64,000 nt of DNA from SIG299 sp051880375 (lineage in GTDB: Bacteria > Bacillota > Clostridia > Lachnospirales > Lachnospiraceae). The notes under the pieces were generated by a model. That model did not search any database, was not told where the DNA came from, and worked only from the letters and a program-made list of their open reading frames with translations. The position numbers and the translations under genes are program-made. The DNA is taken from contig JBJENV010000017.1 of the NCBI GenBank assembly GCA_051880375.1, positions 26,780 through 90,779 of the forward strand. The letters are read 5' to 3'. Positions 51,816 through 60,230 of the stretch are shown here, one piece after another. The first letter of the stretch is position 1, and each line of letters begins with the position of its first letter.

Positions 51816-52397
51816 CTACTGCTCTCTGAAAACAATTTCACCGGTTGCCGCATCCATACTCTCAATGATGGCAAGTGACTCCAGATGGATTCCCTTTTCA
51901 CGGATTAAGGCACCGCCCCGCTGGAATCCTTTTTCGATGGCAATCCCGACTCCTTCCACCGTTGCTCCCGCCTTCTGAATCAGTTCCATTAAGCCGAGCG
52001 CAGCACAGCCGTTTGCAAGGAAATCGTCAATAATCAGAATATGGTCTTCCGGCGAAAGAAACTTTTTCGAAACAATGATATCAAATACTTTCTTCTTTGT
52101 AAAAGACTCTACCTTTGAGGTGTACATCTCTCCGTCCAGATTGATACTCTGCGTTTTCTTTGCAAACACAACCGGAACTCCGAAGCTCTGTGCCGCAACA
52201 CACGCAATTCCGATACCCGAAGCCTCAATGGTCAGTATTTTATTGATGTTCTGTCCGGCAAACAGCCGCTTGAATTCCTTTCCCATTTCCGCAAACAGCG
52301 CAACATCCATCTGATGGTTTAAAAAGCTGTCCACCTTTAATACATTACCTTCCTTTACAATACCGTCTTTCCTGATTCTCTCCTCTAACAGCTTCAT
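51816..52397 (-). CDS. xpt: Xanthine phosphoribosyltransferase
   Basis: Purine salvage enzyme making XMP from xanthine and PRPP. 193 residues starting MKLLEERIRKDG, with the PRPP loop ILIIDDFLANGCAALGL (about 128-144) and KILTIEASGIGIACVAAQ, both typical of Xpt. No purine riboswitch core was found in the 140-bp leader. Divergent to a BMP-type importer, which links salvage with nucleoside or base uptake. The GH36 gene follows on the same strand. Confidence 0.93.
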   Translation of the reverse strand: MKLLEERIRKDGIVKEGNVLKVDSFLNHQMDVALFAEMGKEFKRLFAGQNINKILTIEASGIGIACVAAQSFGVPVVFAKKTQSINLDGEMYTSKVESFTKKKVFDIIVSKKFLSPEDHILIIDDFLANGCAALGLMELIQKAGATVEGVGIAIEKGFQRGGALIREKGIHLESLAIIESMDAATGEIVFREQ

Positions 52398-52540
52398 AGT
52401 GGCAGTCCCTGTCCTTTCCTAAATTAGAAGTTCTTTCTGCTATGTTAGCATAGAAGCGTCAAAAATTCCATACCTTCGATTTATAAATGTTGATTCTGAA
52501 TGACATTAGAAAAAGTAATCGTAAAAATGTCTGATTTCGT

Positions 52541-52569
52541 TTGCGATTCTATAAAAAAGCGTGTATAAT
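52541..52569 (+). promoter_or_regulatory. Promoter of the BMP-type importer operon
   Basis: TTGCGA (52541-52546), 17-bp spacer, perfect TATAAT (52564-52569); the predicted start of transcription is about 40 bp before the lipoprotein ATG. Confidence 0.75.
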
Positions 52570-52615
52570 AAGGCCCGTCATTGAACTACAATTTACTTTG
52601 CAGGAGGAGATTTTT

Positions 52616-53884
52616 ATGAAAACAGCAAAAAAGTTATTGTGTCTCATTCTCGCATGCGTTATGGTAATGTCCCTTGCGGCATGCGGCAGTAAAAAAGACG
52701 ACAGCACTTTCAAAGTAGGTGTCATTTTACTCGGTGATGACGCAGAAGGTTACACAAAGGCTCACATGGATGGTATCAAGGCTGCTGCCGAAACACTCGG
52801 TCTTGCAGAAAATCAGGTAATTTGGAAGTACAAGGTTGCCGAGAATTCCTCCTGTAAGGACGCCGCTCTTGACTTAGTCGGCCAGGGCTGTTCCGTTATC
52901 TTTTCGAACAGCTACGGACATCAGACCTATATGACGGAAGCTGCCGCAGAATATCCGGATGTTACGTTCGTAGCCATGACCGGTGACTACGCAGCAATCA
53001 GCGGTCTTAAGAATTTGAAGAATGCATTTACCTGTGTTTATGAATCCCGTTATGTATCCGGTGTGGTTGCCGGAATGAAATTAAAAGAACTGTTAGATAA
53101 CGGCACCGTTTCCAAAACCGCTACTCCAAACAGCTTTGATGCAGACGGCAACGTAAAAATCGGTTATGTAGGTGCTTACAACTATGCAGAAGTAGTTTCC
53201 GGCTATACCGCATTTTATCTTGGCGTAAAGAGCATTGTTCCGGATGTGGTAATGGAAGTCATTTATACCAACTCCTGGTTTGATATCGATAAGGAAGGTG
53301 CTGCCGCAGAAGCTCTTGTTGCAAACGGCGCTGTTATCATCGGTCAGCATGCCGACTCCACCGGTGCTCCTGCCGCAGTGCAGAAGCTTCAGAACAACGG
53401 AACTGTCTGCTATTCCATCGGCTATAATATTGATATGTTAGGAACTGCACCAACCGCAGCACTGACTTCCGCAACCAACAACTGGGCAGTTTATTATACC
53501 TACGCTATCAAGGCTGCCATGAACGGCGAAGAAATCGCTGCCGACTGGGCAAAGGGCTATTCCGACGGTGCCGTTGCCATTACAACACTCGGTCCTTCCT
53601 GCGCAGCAGGTACTGCCGAAAAGGTAGCTGAAGTAGAAGCTGCATTAAAGGCCGGCACACTTCATGTATTTGATACCGACACCTTTACTGTCGGCGGAAG
53701 CAAGGTAACAACTGCTCCTTGCGATATGACCTTTATGAACTGGGCAACGATGACCGTTGTTTATCAGGGTGAAGTTGTAGAAGCTATCAAGGACGGTTAC
53801 TTTGCAGAGTCCGCTTACCGCAGCGCTCCTTACTTCTCGCTGCGTATTGACGGTATCACCGAAAACTCTGCTACCATCGAGTAA
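52616..53884 (+). CDS. BMP-family nucleoside-binding lipoprotein
   Basis: Substrate-binding subunit of a purine nucleoside ABC importer. Lipoprotein signal with lipobox LAAC near residue 22, then a PBP1-like fold: FKVGVILLGDDAEGYTKAHMDGIK, VIFSNSYGHQTYMTEAAAEYPD, KIGYVGAYNYAEVVSGYTAF and GAVIIGQHADSTGAP, all typical of BmpA/PnrA proteins. The ATG at 52616 has AGGAGGA 8 nt upstream; a reading from 52541 would start inside the promoter and is rejected. Two hairpins follow before the ATPase gene. Confidence 0.93.
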   Translation: MKTAKKLLCLILACVMVMSLAACGSKKDDSTFKVGVILLGDDAEGYTKAHMDGIKAAAETLGLAENQVIWKYKVAENSSCKDAALDLVGQGCSVIFSNSYGHQTYMTEAAAEYPDVTFVAMTGDYAAISGLKNLKNAFTCVYESRYVSGVVAGMKLKELLDNGTVSKTATPNSFDADGNVKIGYVGAYNYAEVVSGYTAFYLGVKSIVPDVVMEVIYTNSWFDIDKEGAAAEALVANGAVIIGQHADSTGAPAAVQKLQNNGTVCYSIGYNIDMLGTAPTAALTSATNNWAVYYTYAIKAAMNGEEIAADWAKGYSDGAVAITTLGPSCAAGTAEKVAEVEAALKAGTLHVFDTDTFTVGGSKVTTAPCDMTFMNWATMTVVYQGEVVEAIKDGYFAESAYRSAPYFSLRIDGITENSATIE

Positions 53885-53892
53885 AAACAAAG

Positions 53893-53966
53893 AGTTTGCG
53901 CAGCAAACTTTTGCACAGAGATTCATGAAAAGGAGAACCCTAACCGGCTCTCCTTTCCGTGTTTTT
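53893..53966 (+). terminator. Two hairpins between the lipoprotein and ATPase genes (partial attenuator)
   Basis: AGTTTGC / GCAAACT (53893-53909) followed by TTTT, and AAAGGAGA / TCTCCTTT (53929-53956) followed by CCGTGTTTTT. Such intergenic hairpins often leave more mRNA for the binding protein than for the transporter subunits. Confidence 0.55.
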
Positions 53967-53992
53967 CTAACCTCTCAGAAAGGAGAATCCCA

Positions 53993-55525
53993 ATGGACTA
54001 TGCAATCAGTTTTCAGCATATTACGAAGACCTTCGGACAGGTGGTTGCCAACGAGGATGTCACCTTCTCCATTGCGGAGGGTGAAATACTATCCCTGCTC
54101 GGGGAAAACGGAAGCGGAAAAACTTCTTTGATGAACATGCTCTCCGGTATTTACTATCCGGACAGCGGACAGATTCTGATTCATAACAAACCGGTGGAAA
54201 TCCGCTCTCCAAAGGACGCCTACAACCTTGGTATCGGTATGATTCATCAGCACTTTAAGCTCGTGGATGTTTTTACCGCAACCGAAAACATTGCCCTCGG
54301 TCTTGACAAATCCGAAAAATACGATTTAAAAGCCATTCGCCGCAGAGCGCAGGAAATCTGCGATACCTATCACTTTGAGCTGGACCTTGACCAGAAGGTC
54401 TACTCCATGAGTGTTTCCCAGAAGCAGACGCTCGAAATCATCAAGGTATTATACCGCGGAGCAGACATTCTGATTCTGGATGAACCGACTGCCGTACTCA
54501 CTCTGCAGGAAACCAAAAAGCTGTTTCACGTCATCCGGACCATGAAGAAAAACGGTAAGTCCGTTATCATTATCACTCACAAATTGAATGAGGTCATGGA
54601 AATTTCCGACCGCGTGGCAGTATTGCGAAAAGGGCACTATATCGGCACCATCGAAACAGAAAATGCCACAGAAGGTATACTGACAGAAATGATGGTGGGC
54701 AAAAAGGTCGAGCTGAACATCGACCGTCCGGAACCGGAACACACGGTAAAGCGCCTGGAAATCCGCAACTTAACCGTTCGGAACACCTACGGTATCCCGG
54801 TACTCTCCGATGTCTGCTTTGATGCCTTCGGCGGAGAAATTCTCGGAATTGCGGGAGTTTCCGGAAACGGTCAGAAGGAGCTGCTGGAAGCCATTGCCGG
54901 ACTTCAGTATCCGGATGCCGGAAGCAGCATCGTCTTTTATCCTCCGGAAAAGGAAGAACCGATGCAGATGATTGGAAAGAATCCAAAGCTTATCCGCGAT
55001 GCCGGTGTTCACCTTTCCTTTGTTCCGGAAGACCGCCTCGGCATGGGATTGGTCGGTTCCATGGGCATGCCGGGCAATATGATGTTAAAGAGCTATGAAA
55101 AGGGACGTTCCTTCTTTGTGGACAGAAAGGCGCCGAAAACTCTTGCCGAGGAAATCATGCAGGAGCTTGAGGTTGTAACACCCGGCATCCATACTCCGGT
55201 TTCCCGATTATCCGGCGGTAACCTGCAAAAGGTATTGGTCGGACGTGAAATTGCAGCTTCCCCGAGCGTCCTCATGACCGCTTATGCGGTACGGGGTCTG
55301 GACATCAATACCTCGTATACGATTTATCACCTGCTCAACGAGCAGAAGAAAAAAGGTGTTGCCGTGATTTATGTCGGTGAAGACCTTGACGTTTTACTTG
55401 CACTCTGTGACCGCATCCTCGTACTTTGCGGCGGTAAGGTAAACGGAATTCTGGACGGGAAAACCGCCACAAAAGAAGAAGTCGGTCTGCGTATGACGCA
55501 GATGATAGGAGGTGACGAAGCATGA
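53993..55525 (+). CDS. Nucleoside ABC importer ATPase with two nucleotide-binding domains
   Basis: 510 residues with tandem ABC domains of the RbsA/NupO kind. Domain 1: Walker A GENGSGKT (about 37-44), signature-like SVSQKQTLEI, Walker B ILILDEPTAVLT. Domain 2: Walker A-like GVSGNGQKE, signature SRLSGGNLQKVLVGRE, and a Walker B region reading VLMTAYAVRGLD in place of the family's usual A.QPTRGLD, so the second site is more degenerate than normal. AAAGGAG precedes the ATG; the stop overlaps the next start as ATGA. Confidence 0.93.
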   Translation: MDYAISFQHITKTFGQVVANEDVTFSIAEGEILSLLGENGSGKTSLMNMLSGIYYPDSGQILIHNKPVEIRSPKDAYNLGIGMIHQHFKLVDVFTATENIALGLDKSEKYDLKAIRRRAQEICDTYHFELDLDQKVYSMSVSQKQTLEIIKVLYRGADILILDEPTAVLTLQETKKLFHVIRTMKKNGKSVIIITHKLNEVMEISDRVAVLRKGHYIGTIETENATEGILTEMMVGKKVELNIDRPEPEHTVKRLEIRNLTVRNTYGIPVLSDVCFDAFGGEILGIAGVSGNGQKELLEAIAGLQYPDAGSSIVFYPPEKEEPMQMIGKNPKLIRDAGVHLSFVPEDRLGMGLVGSMGMPGNMMLKSYEKGRSFFVDRKAPKTLAEEIMQELEVVTPGIHTPVSRLSGGNLQKVLVGREIAASPSVLMTAYAVRGLDINTSYTIYHLLNEQKKKGVAVIYVGEDLDVLLALCDRILVLCGGKVNGILDGKTATKEEVGLRMTQMIGGDEA

Positions 55526-56640
55526 GCCAGACTACTGTCAGGGAACCGTTTGTCCGCATTGTAAAAAAGGACGGCGTTTCCATCAAACATAAAATCTTAG
55601 TCCGCGTGGCGGCAATTCTGCTTGCACTGATTGTCGATGCACTGTTCATCTTCTGCGTCACCGGACTCAACCCTGTTTCCGTATACGGCGTTATGTTTCA
55701 GGGAACCTTCGGAAATTCCATTCGTTTCTCCTGGGCGCTGCGTGACCTTGTAACATTACTTTGTATCGGAATCGCGCTGGCACCTGCCTTTAAGATGCGC
55801 TTCTGGAACATCGGTGCGGAAGGCCAGGTACTGATTGGAGGACTTGCTACCGCGCTTGTCATGGTCTACCTCGGGCCAAAGCTTCCGACACCGGTTCTCT
55901 TTCTTACAATGTTTGTCTGCAGCGTGCTTTCCGGAGCTGTCTGGGCATTTATCCCGGCATACTTCCGTGCAAGATGGCAGACAAACGAAACACTGTTTAC
56001 CCTGATGATGAACTATGTTGCCATCAGTATTGTTTCCTGCGTCACGAACATCATGCGCGGACAGGCATCGAGTCTCGGAAAGCTGAATATGGGTACCCAG
56101 TACGGCTGGTTTCCTCAGTTTTTGGGACAGCGTTACAACATTAATATTCTGGTTGTACTGCTGTTAACGTTTTTCATGTACTTTTACCTGAAGTATTCCA
56201 AACAGGGCTATGAAATTGCAGTCGTCGGTGAATCCGAAAATACCGCCCGCTATACCGGTATCAACGTAAAGCGCGTCGTTATCCGTACGATGCTGTTATC
56301 CGGCGCCATCTGCGGACTCTGCGGCTTTTTACTTGTAGCCGGAAGAGACCAGACCATTTCGACGGCAACCGCCGGCGGAAACGGTTTTACCGCCATTATT
56401 GTCGCATGGCTCGCCAGATTTAACACCTTCTATATGGCACTCATTTCGTTCCTGTTGATTTTTCTGCAGAAGGGAGCCGGAGAAATTGCTTCCGCATATG
56501 CACTGAATGATTATGCTTCGGACATCATCAGCGGTATCATCCTGTTCTTTATTTTAGGCAGCGAGTTTTTCATCAATTACCGTCTGATTTTCAGAAAGAA
56601 AGCCGCAAAAACGGCAGAAAAGGAGGTCGAAAACGCATGA
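55522..56640 (+). CDS. Nucleoside ABC importer permease 1
   Basis: 372 residues, about eight to ten spans, of the BPD_transp_2 family. FKMRFWNIGAEGQVLIGG is the family signature, and YTGINVKRVVIRTMLLSGAICGLCGF matches the cytoplasmic coupling region. Overlaps ATPase and second permease genes by 4 bp on each side, so the three are translationally coupled. The NupP-like assignment rests on neighbours. Confidence 0.92.
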   Translation: MSQTTVREPFVRIVKKDGVSIKHKILVRVAAILLALIVDALFIFCVTGLNPVSVYGVMFQGTFGNSIRFSWALRDLVTLLCIGIALAPAFKMRFWNIGAEGQVLIGGLATALVMVYLGPKLPTPVLFLTMFVCSVLSGAVWAFIPAYFRARWQTNETLFTLMMNYVAISIVSCVTNIMRGQASSLGKLNMGTQYGWFPQFLGQRYNINILVVLLLTFFMYFYLKYSKQGYEIAVVGESENTARYTGINVKRVVIRTMLLSGAICGLCGFLLVAGRDQTISTATAGGNGFTAIIVAWLARFNTFYMALISFLLIFLQKGAGEIASAYALNDYASDIISGIILFFILGSEFFINYRLIFRKKAAKTAEKEVENA

Positions 56641-57629
56641 GTCATCTGATTGCCTGGATTATCCGTGCGATTCCGTTCGGAACCATTATCATGTTCGGCG
56701 CCATGGGGGAAACCGTAACCGAAAAATCCGGAAACTTAAACCTTGGTGTACCGGGAATTATGTATCTGGGCGGCTTTGCAGGTTTTGCCTCCGCTTTTCT
56801 CTACGAAAACCACGCAACGAATCCGAACAAGCTTGTCTGTGTACTGTTATCACTTGTCTGCTGTATCATTGCTTCGATGCTCGGCGGACTCATTTTCGGC
56901 TTTTTAACCATTACGCTTCGTGCCAATCAGAACGTAACCGGTCTTGCACTGACTACCTTCGGTATGGGCTGCGCAAACTTCTTCGGTTTGTATCTGCTGC
57001 AGGGAAAAAGCTATACTGCCGCCCCGCTCGCAAACAGCGCCTACACGCAGAAGCTCCCGTTTCTCTCGGAAAAGTTCGGAGTCTTAAGTAAAACGGTATT
57101 CGGCTACGGCTTTCTGGTCTATGCCGCAATTCTGCTTGCCGTGATTCTGCACCTTGTACTGGCAAAAACAAGAGTTGGATTAAACCTTCGTGCCGTCGGC
57201 GAAAATCCCGCAACCGCAGACGCCGCCGGAATTAATGTAACAAAGTACAAATATATTGCAACCTGCATCGGTGCCGGAATTTCGGGTATCGGCGGCCTGT
57301 ACTATGTACTTGATTACAATCAGGGTATCTGGGCCACCACCGGTCAGATTGAAGCACTCGGCTGGCTTGCTGTTGCGCTTGTCATCTTCACTACCTGGAA
57401 ACCGTTAAATGCCGTCTGGGGCGCTTATCTGTTCGGCGTACTGTACTGGCTGTATCAGTTTCTTCCGAACATCCTCGGCATTACGGTTCCTGTATATATG
57501 ACCGACCTCATTCAGATGGTTCCTTACGTTGTAACCATCGTTGTACTGATTATTACAAGCCTTCGCAAGAAGCGCGAAAATCAGCCGCCGGCAAGCCTTG
57601 GTCTTGCTTACTTCCGCGAGGAACGCTGA
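56637..57629 (+). CDS. Nucleoside ABC importer permease 2
   Basis: 330 residues, BPD_transp_2 family, partner of the preceding permease (NupQ-like). Signatures EKSGNLNLGVPGIMYLGG and LNLRAVGENPATADAAGINV are present. Hydrophobic through residue 310 with a short basic tail. Starts by ATGA overlap. The operon ends with a bidirectional terminator. Confidence 0.92.
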   Translation: MSHLIAWIIRAIPFGTIIMFGAMGETVTEKSGNLNLGVPGIMYLGGFAGFASAFLYENHATNPNKLVCVLLSLVCCIIASMLGGLIFGFLTITLRANQNVTGLALTTFGMGCANFFGLYLLQGKSYTAAPLANSAYTQKLPFLSEKFGVLSKTVFGYGFLVYAAILLAVILHLVLAKTRVGLNLRAVGENPATADAAGINVTKYKYIATCIGAGISGIGGLYYVLDYNQGIWATTGQIEALGWLAVALVIFTTWKPLNAVWGAYLFGVLYWLYQFLPNILGITVPVYMTDLIQMVPYVVTIVVLIITSLRKKRENQPPASLGLAYFREER

Positions 57630-57663
57630 TACCTTCGGAAACATGTGCCGTCTGGCGCATCTT

Positions 57664-57700
57664 AAAAAGAGAGCTGTGGAAAACCCGCAGCTCTTTTTTC
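57664..57700. terminator. Bidirectional terminator after the importer operon
   Basis: AAAAAGAGAGCTG pairs with CAGCTCTTTTTTC around an 11-nt loop, with A and T tracts on both sides; it serves the importer operon (+) and the AI-2E-type gene (-). Confidence 0.85.
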
Positions 57701-57712
57701 GTGAAATTTTCT

Positions 57713-58735
57713 TTACTTTATGATACTCATTACGGAACGAATCAGCACCAGCCCTATCGGTCCCAAAAAGATACCAAAGAAACCAAACAGTTCGTATCCG
57801 ATATAAACCGCCATCAGACTGTACACCGGTCGGATGCCGATTTTTCCTCCGAGCAGCTTCGGCTCCACATACTCGCGCAAAAACTGACAAATACCGTACA
57901 TCGTAAGCAGCACCGCTCCATCAAACAGATTTCCCCGGATAAAGCTCACGATTGCCCACGGCACTAAAATCAGACCGCTTCCAAGCACCGGAAAGGCATC
58001 AAAGATTCCGACTCCCACCCCAAACAGGAGGGCATACGGATTTCCAAGCAGAAAAAAGCCTGCACTGCACGCTATACTGACCAAAAGCATCAGCGTTACC
58101 TGCGTTTTCAAATAAGCGATTCCGGCATTCGAGAGCTCTCTTCGAAGCTGCTGCCACTCCGGCCGGTGCATCTGCTTCTTCTCATTCTGCTCCTTTGTCA
58201 TATCCACAAGGAATAAAATGACTGCCACAAAAACAATCAGGATGGCACCGGCAATTTCCGTAATGGAAACAGCCGCCTGAATGGATTTCTTGGTAAGGGA
58301 CGGCAAAAATTCCTCCGCGAAAAAAAGCTCCAGCTTTTCCATTCCCCTGCCAAGCAGGCGAAACGTACTCCCGTCGGAAACCCCGAGAAAGGAATCACAG
58401 TAGCAGCAAATCCGCTCCAGGGAACAAGTCATTTCCTCCTGATACAACGCATAATTTCCGAAAAACAAAACAAGCTGTTCTATGAGTCTGCTTATCGCAT
58501 AGACAAGACCGCCTCCGATAAAAAGCACAAAAAGAAACAGCAGAATCCCCCCGCCTATGGCCGGTTTTATTTTCAGCCGTTTTGCAAGGAAGCGTACCGG
58601 ACGCTTTAACAGGCATGCAATCAGATAAGCAAGCAAAAACGGAAAAAAAAGCGGAAGAAAAAAACGGAAGCCAAGGTAAACAAGTATTGTCACAACTGCA
58701 ATTTTACCCAGATACAGGCAGCTTCCCTTCTCCAC
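57713..58735 (-). CDS. AI-2E family / YtvI-like membrane protein
   Basis: About 340 residues with seven or eight spans. The C-terminal half is typical of the AI-2E/PerM family: GVGVGIFDAFPVLGSGLILVPW, YVEPKLLGGKIGIRPVYSLMAVYIGYELFG and GPIGLVLIRS. In spore formers close relatives are called YtvI. The start is uncertain: the frame can be read from GTG at 58807, but that codon lies in the terminator of the upstream gene; GTG at 58735, with AAAGGA upstream, is preferred. Transported substrate unknown. Confidence 0.8.
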   Translation of the reverse strand: MEKGSCLYLGKIAVVTILVYLGFRFFLPLFFPFLLAYLIACLLKRPVRFLAKRLKIKPAIGGGILLFLFVLFIGGGLVYAISRLIEQLVLFFGNYALYQEEMTCSLERICCYCDSFLGVSDGSTFRLLGRGMEKLELFFAEEFLPSLTKKSIQAAVSITEIAGAILIVFVAVILFLVDMTKEQNEKKQMHRPEWQQLRRELSNAGIAYLKTQVTLMLLVSIACSAGFFLLGNPYALLFGVGVGIFDAFPVLGSGLILVPWAIVSFIRGNLFDGAVLLTMYGICQFLREYVEPKLLGGKIGIRPVYSLMAVYIGYELFGFFGIFLGPIGLVLIRSVMSIIK

Positions 58736-58781
58736 CTTCCTCACTTCCTTTCCATACCAATATGACGCATAACGATAGTAT

Positions 58782-58814
58782 AAAATAAAAAGGAGCGGCT
58801 TATGCACCGCTCCT
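58782..58814 (-). terminator. Terminator after the cytidylate-kinase-like gene
   Basis: Perfect 8-bp stem AGGAGCGG / CCGCTCCT with an 8-nt loop, followed on the minus strand by TTTTATTTT. Confidence 0.85.
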
Positions 58815-58833
58815 CTTGAAATTTTATTCTACC

Positions 58834-59529
58834 TTACGAAAGTGTAACGACTTCAAATTCTACTCCGTGCAGCACTTCTCTCGTTACGGTTCCTTCTGCC
58901 TTTTCCTTCGCAAAATCCTCTGCCGGACGATTGACGGAAAGAATCAGCCTTGTGTAATCACCCTTGCCTTCCTTTTCTGCCGCTTCGTATGCCTTTGCTT
59001 CTTCTACAAGAATCTGTGCCAGAAGCTCCGGTGTACAGTCCGTAGAATCCAGAATCAGGTTGTAATTGGAGTAATCAAAATACTCGATTCCGTAAATATC
59101 ACGATACCTTCTGTCTTCGGTTGCCGCACGGTCCCTAAGCTGCTGCCTTGCTTCCTCTAACGATGCATACGTTTCTACTTCTCCGCGCTTTGCATCCCCC
59201 ATGACACGTTTGGCCGCAACGTCTAAGCTGACCGATAAAAACACCTTGAATGATTTTTCTACAAAATTCCATGCCAGCCGGGAATCGAATAAAATATTCT
59301 TATCCGGATTTTCTCTTGAAATCCGCGCTGTTGTATCGTCAATCATATGATCATACTGATGATCCGCTTCCATCAGCCTGTTCATTTCCAGTACACTGAC
59401 ATTATGCTCCGCCGCAATCCGGCGAATCACTGTTCCCGTCGAAAAAATTTCATATCCGTATTTCTCCTCCAAAAGCCTGCTGATGGTCGACTTTCCGCTT
59501 CCTAAATTTCCTGTCAATGTAATGTGCAT
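58834..59529 (-). CDS. Cytidylate-kinase-like nucleotide kinase
   Basis: 231 residues, P-loop GNLGSGKS at about 7-14, then FSTGTVIRRIAAEHNVSVLEMNRL, a lid-like RDRAATEDRRYRDIYG and LILDSTDCTPE, matching the cytidylate kinase-like (archaeal Cmk/AAA) group. It may phosphorylate CMP or another nucleoside monophosphate; the extra C-terminal 45 residues are of unknown role. ATG at 59529 (MHITLTG) with GAGGG upstream; upstream in-frame codons lack a ribosome site. Confidence 0.8.
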   Translation of the reverse strand: MHITLTGNLGSGKSTISRLLEEKYGYEIFSTGTVIRRIAAEHNVSVLEMNRLMEADHQYDHMIDDTTARISRENPDKNILFDSRLAWNFVEKSFKVFLSVSLDVAAKRVMGDAKRGEVETYASLEEARQQLRDRAATEDRRYRDIYGIEYFDYSNYNLILDSTDCTPELLAQILVEEAKAYEAAEKEGKGDYTRLILSVNRPAEDFAKEKAEGTVTREVLHGVEFEVVTLS

Positions 59530-59609
59530 ATCCCTCTGTTCCTCTCCTTCTTTGTCTTTCCTCATATCATACCACATTTACTAACTGCTTTTCCATAGTT
59601 TTTCATACT

Positions 59610-59638
59610 TTGACCTTTTTTCTTTTCTATGTTACACT
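59610..59638 (+). promoter_or_regulatory. Promoter of the VanZ-like gene
   Basis: TTGACC (59610-59615), a 17-bp T/C-rich spacer, TACACT (59633-59638), 37 bp before the ATG. Confidence 0.6.
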
Positions 59639-59675
59639 GAATCCAATACATGATACGAAAGCAGGAGATTCCCCT

Positions 59676-60230
59676 ATGTCAAACTTAAGAAACAACCCGT
59701 CACTCTCTGTCACCGTGCGCATTCTTTCATTTGTGCCTGCCATTCTGCTTTTATGCCTGATTTTTGGTTTTTCCGCACAGACCGGAGAAGAATCCGGTTC
59801 CCTAAGCTACCGCATCAGTCTGGAAATCGTCCGTACTGCAGACCTTTTACTGCCATTTCAATTAAGCGAAGCCGAAACCTTTACCTGTGCTGACAGCATC
59901 CATCTGCTTGTCCGGAAAGCAGCTCATATGACGGAATACTTCTTACTTGCGCTTTTCATTTACCTTCCGGTTTATGCAAACCTCTCTTTCCGCCGGATTA
60001 CACTGCGGGACCGCCTGTTGCTTACGCTTGCTGTGACCGTTACCTGCGCCGCTCTGGATGAGTTTCACCAGACTTTTGTATCCGGACGCGCCGGTACCAT
60101 CCTGGATGTCGGCATCGATTCCATCGGCATCGTCATCGCCTGCACTATTCTGTACTTTGCAGGGCATTCTCGATCAGCTGGTGAATCTCATCCACCGACA
60201 AGTCATCCATCAGAGCCTCCAGTTCGCTAA
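59676..60230 (+). CDS. VanZ-family membrane protein
   Basis: 184 residues with four or five spans. Family marks are FGFSAQTGEESGSLSY, LVRKAAHMTEYFLLALF and CAALDEFHQTFVSGRAGTILDVGIDSIGI. VanZ of enterococci gives low-level teicoplanin resistance, but most homologues have unknown roles. AGGAG lies 8 nt before the ATG at 59676. The last 28 codons overlap the 3' end of the convergent histidine kinase gene. Confidence 0.88.
   Translation: MSNLRNNPSLSVTVRILSFVPAILLLCLIFGFSAQTGEESGSLSYRISLEIVRTADLLLPFQLSEAETFTCADSIHLLVRKAAHMTEYFLLALFIYLPVYANLSFRRITLRDRLLLTLAVTVTCAALDEFHQTFVSGRAGTILDVGIDSIGIVIACTILYFAGHSRSAGESHPPTSHPSEPPVR

Noticed and set aside
52398..52540. Purine riboswitch upstream of xpt
   Set aside because: The conserved junction motifs (TATAATCC, TCTACC, CCGTAAA types) are missing on the minus strand.
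58736..58807. N-terminal extension of the AI-2E-type protein
   Set aside because: The extra codons overlap the terminator hairpin of the upstream gene and lack a ribosome site.
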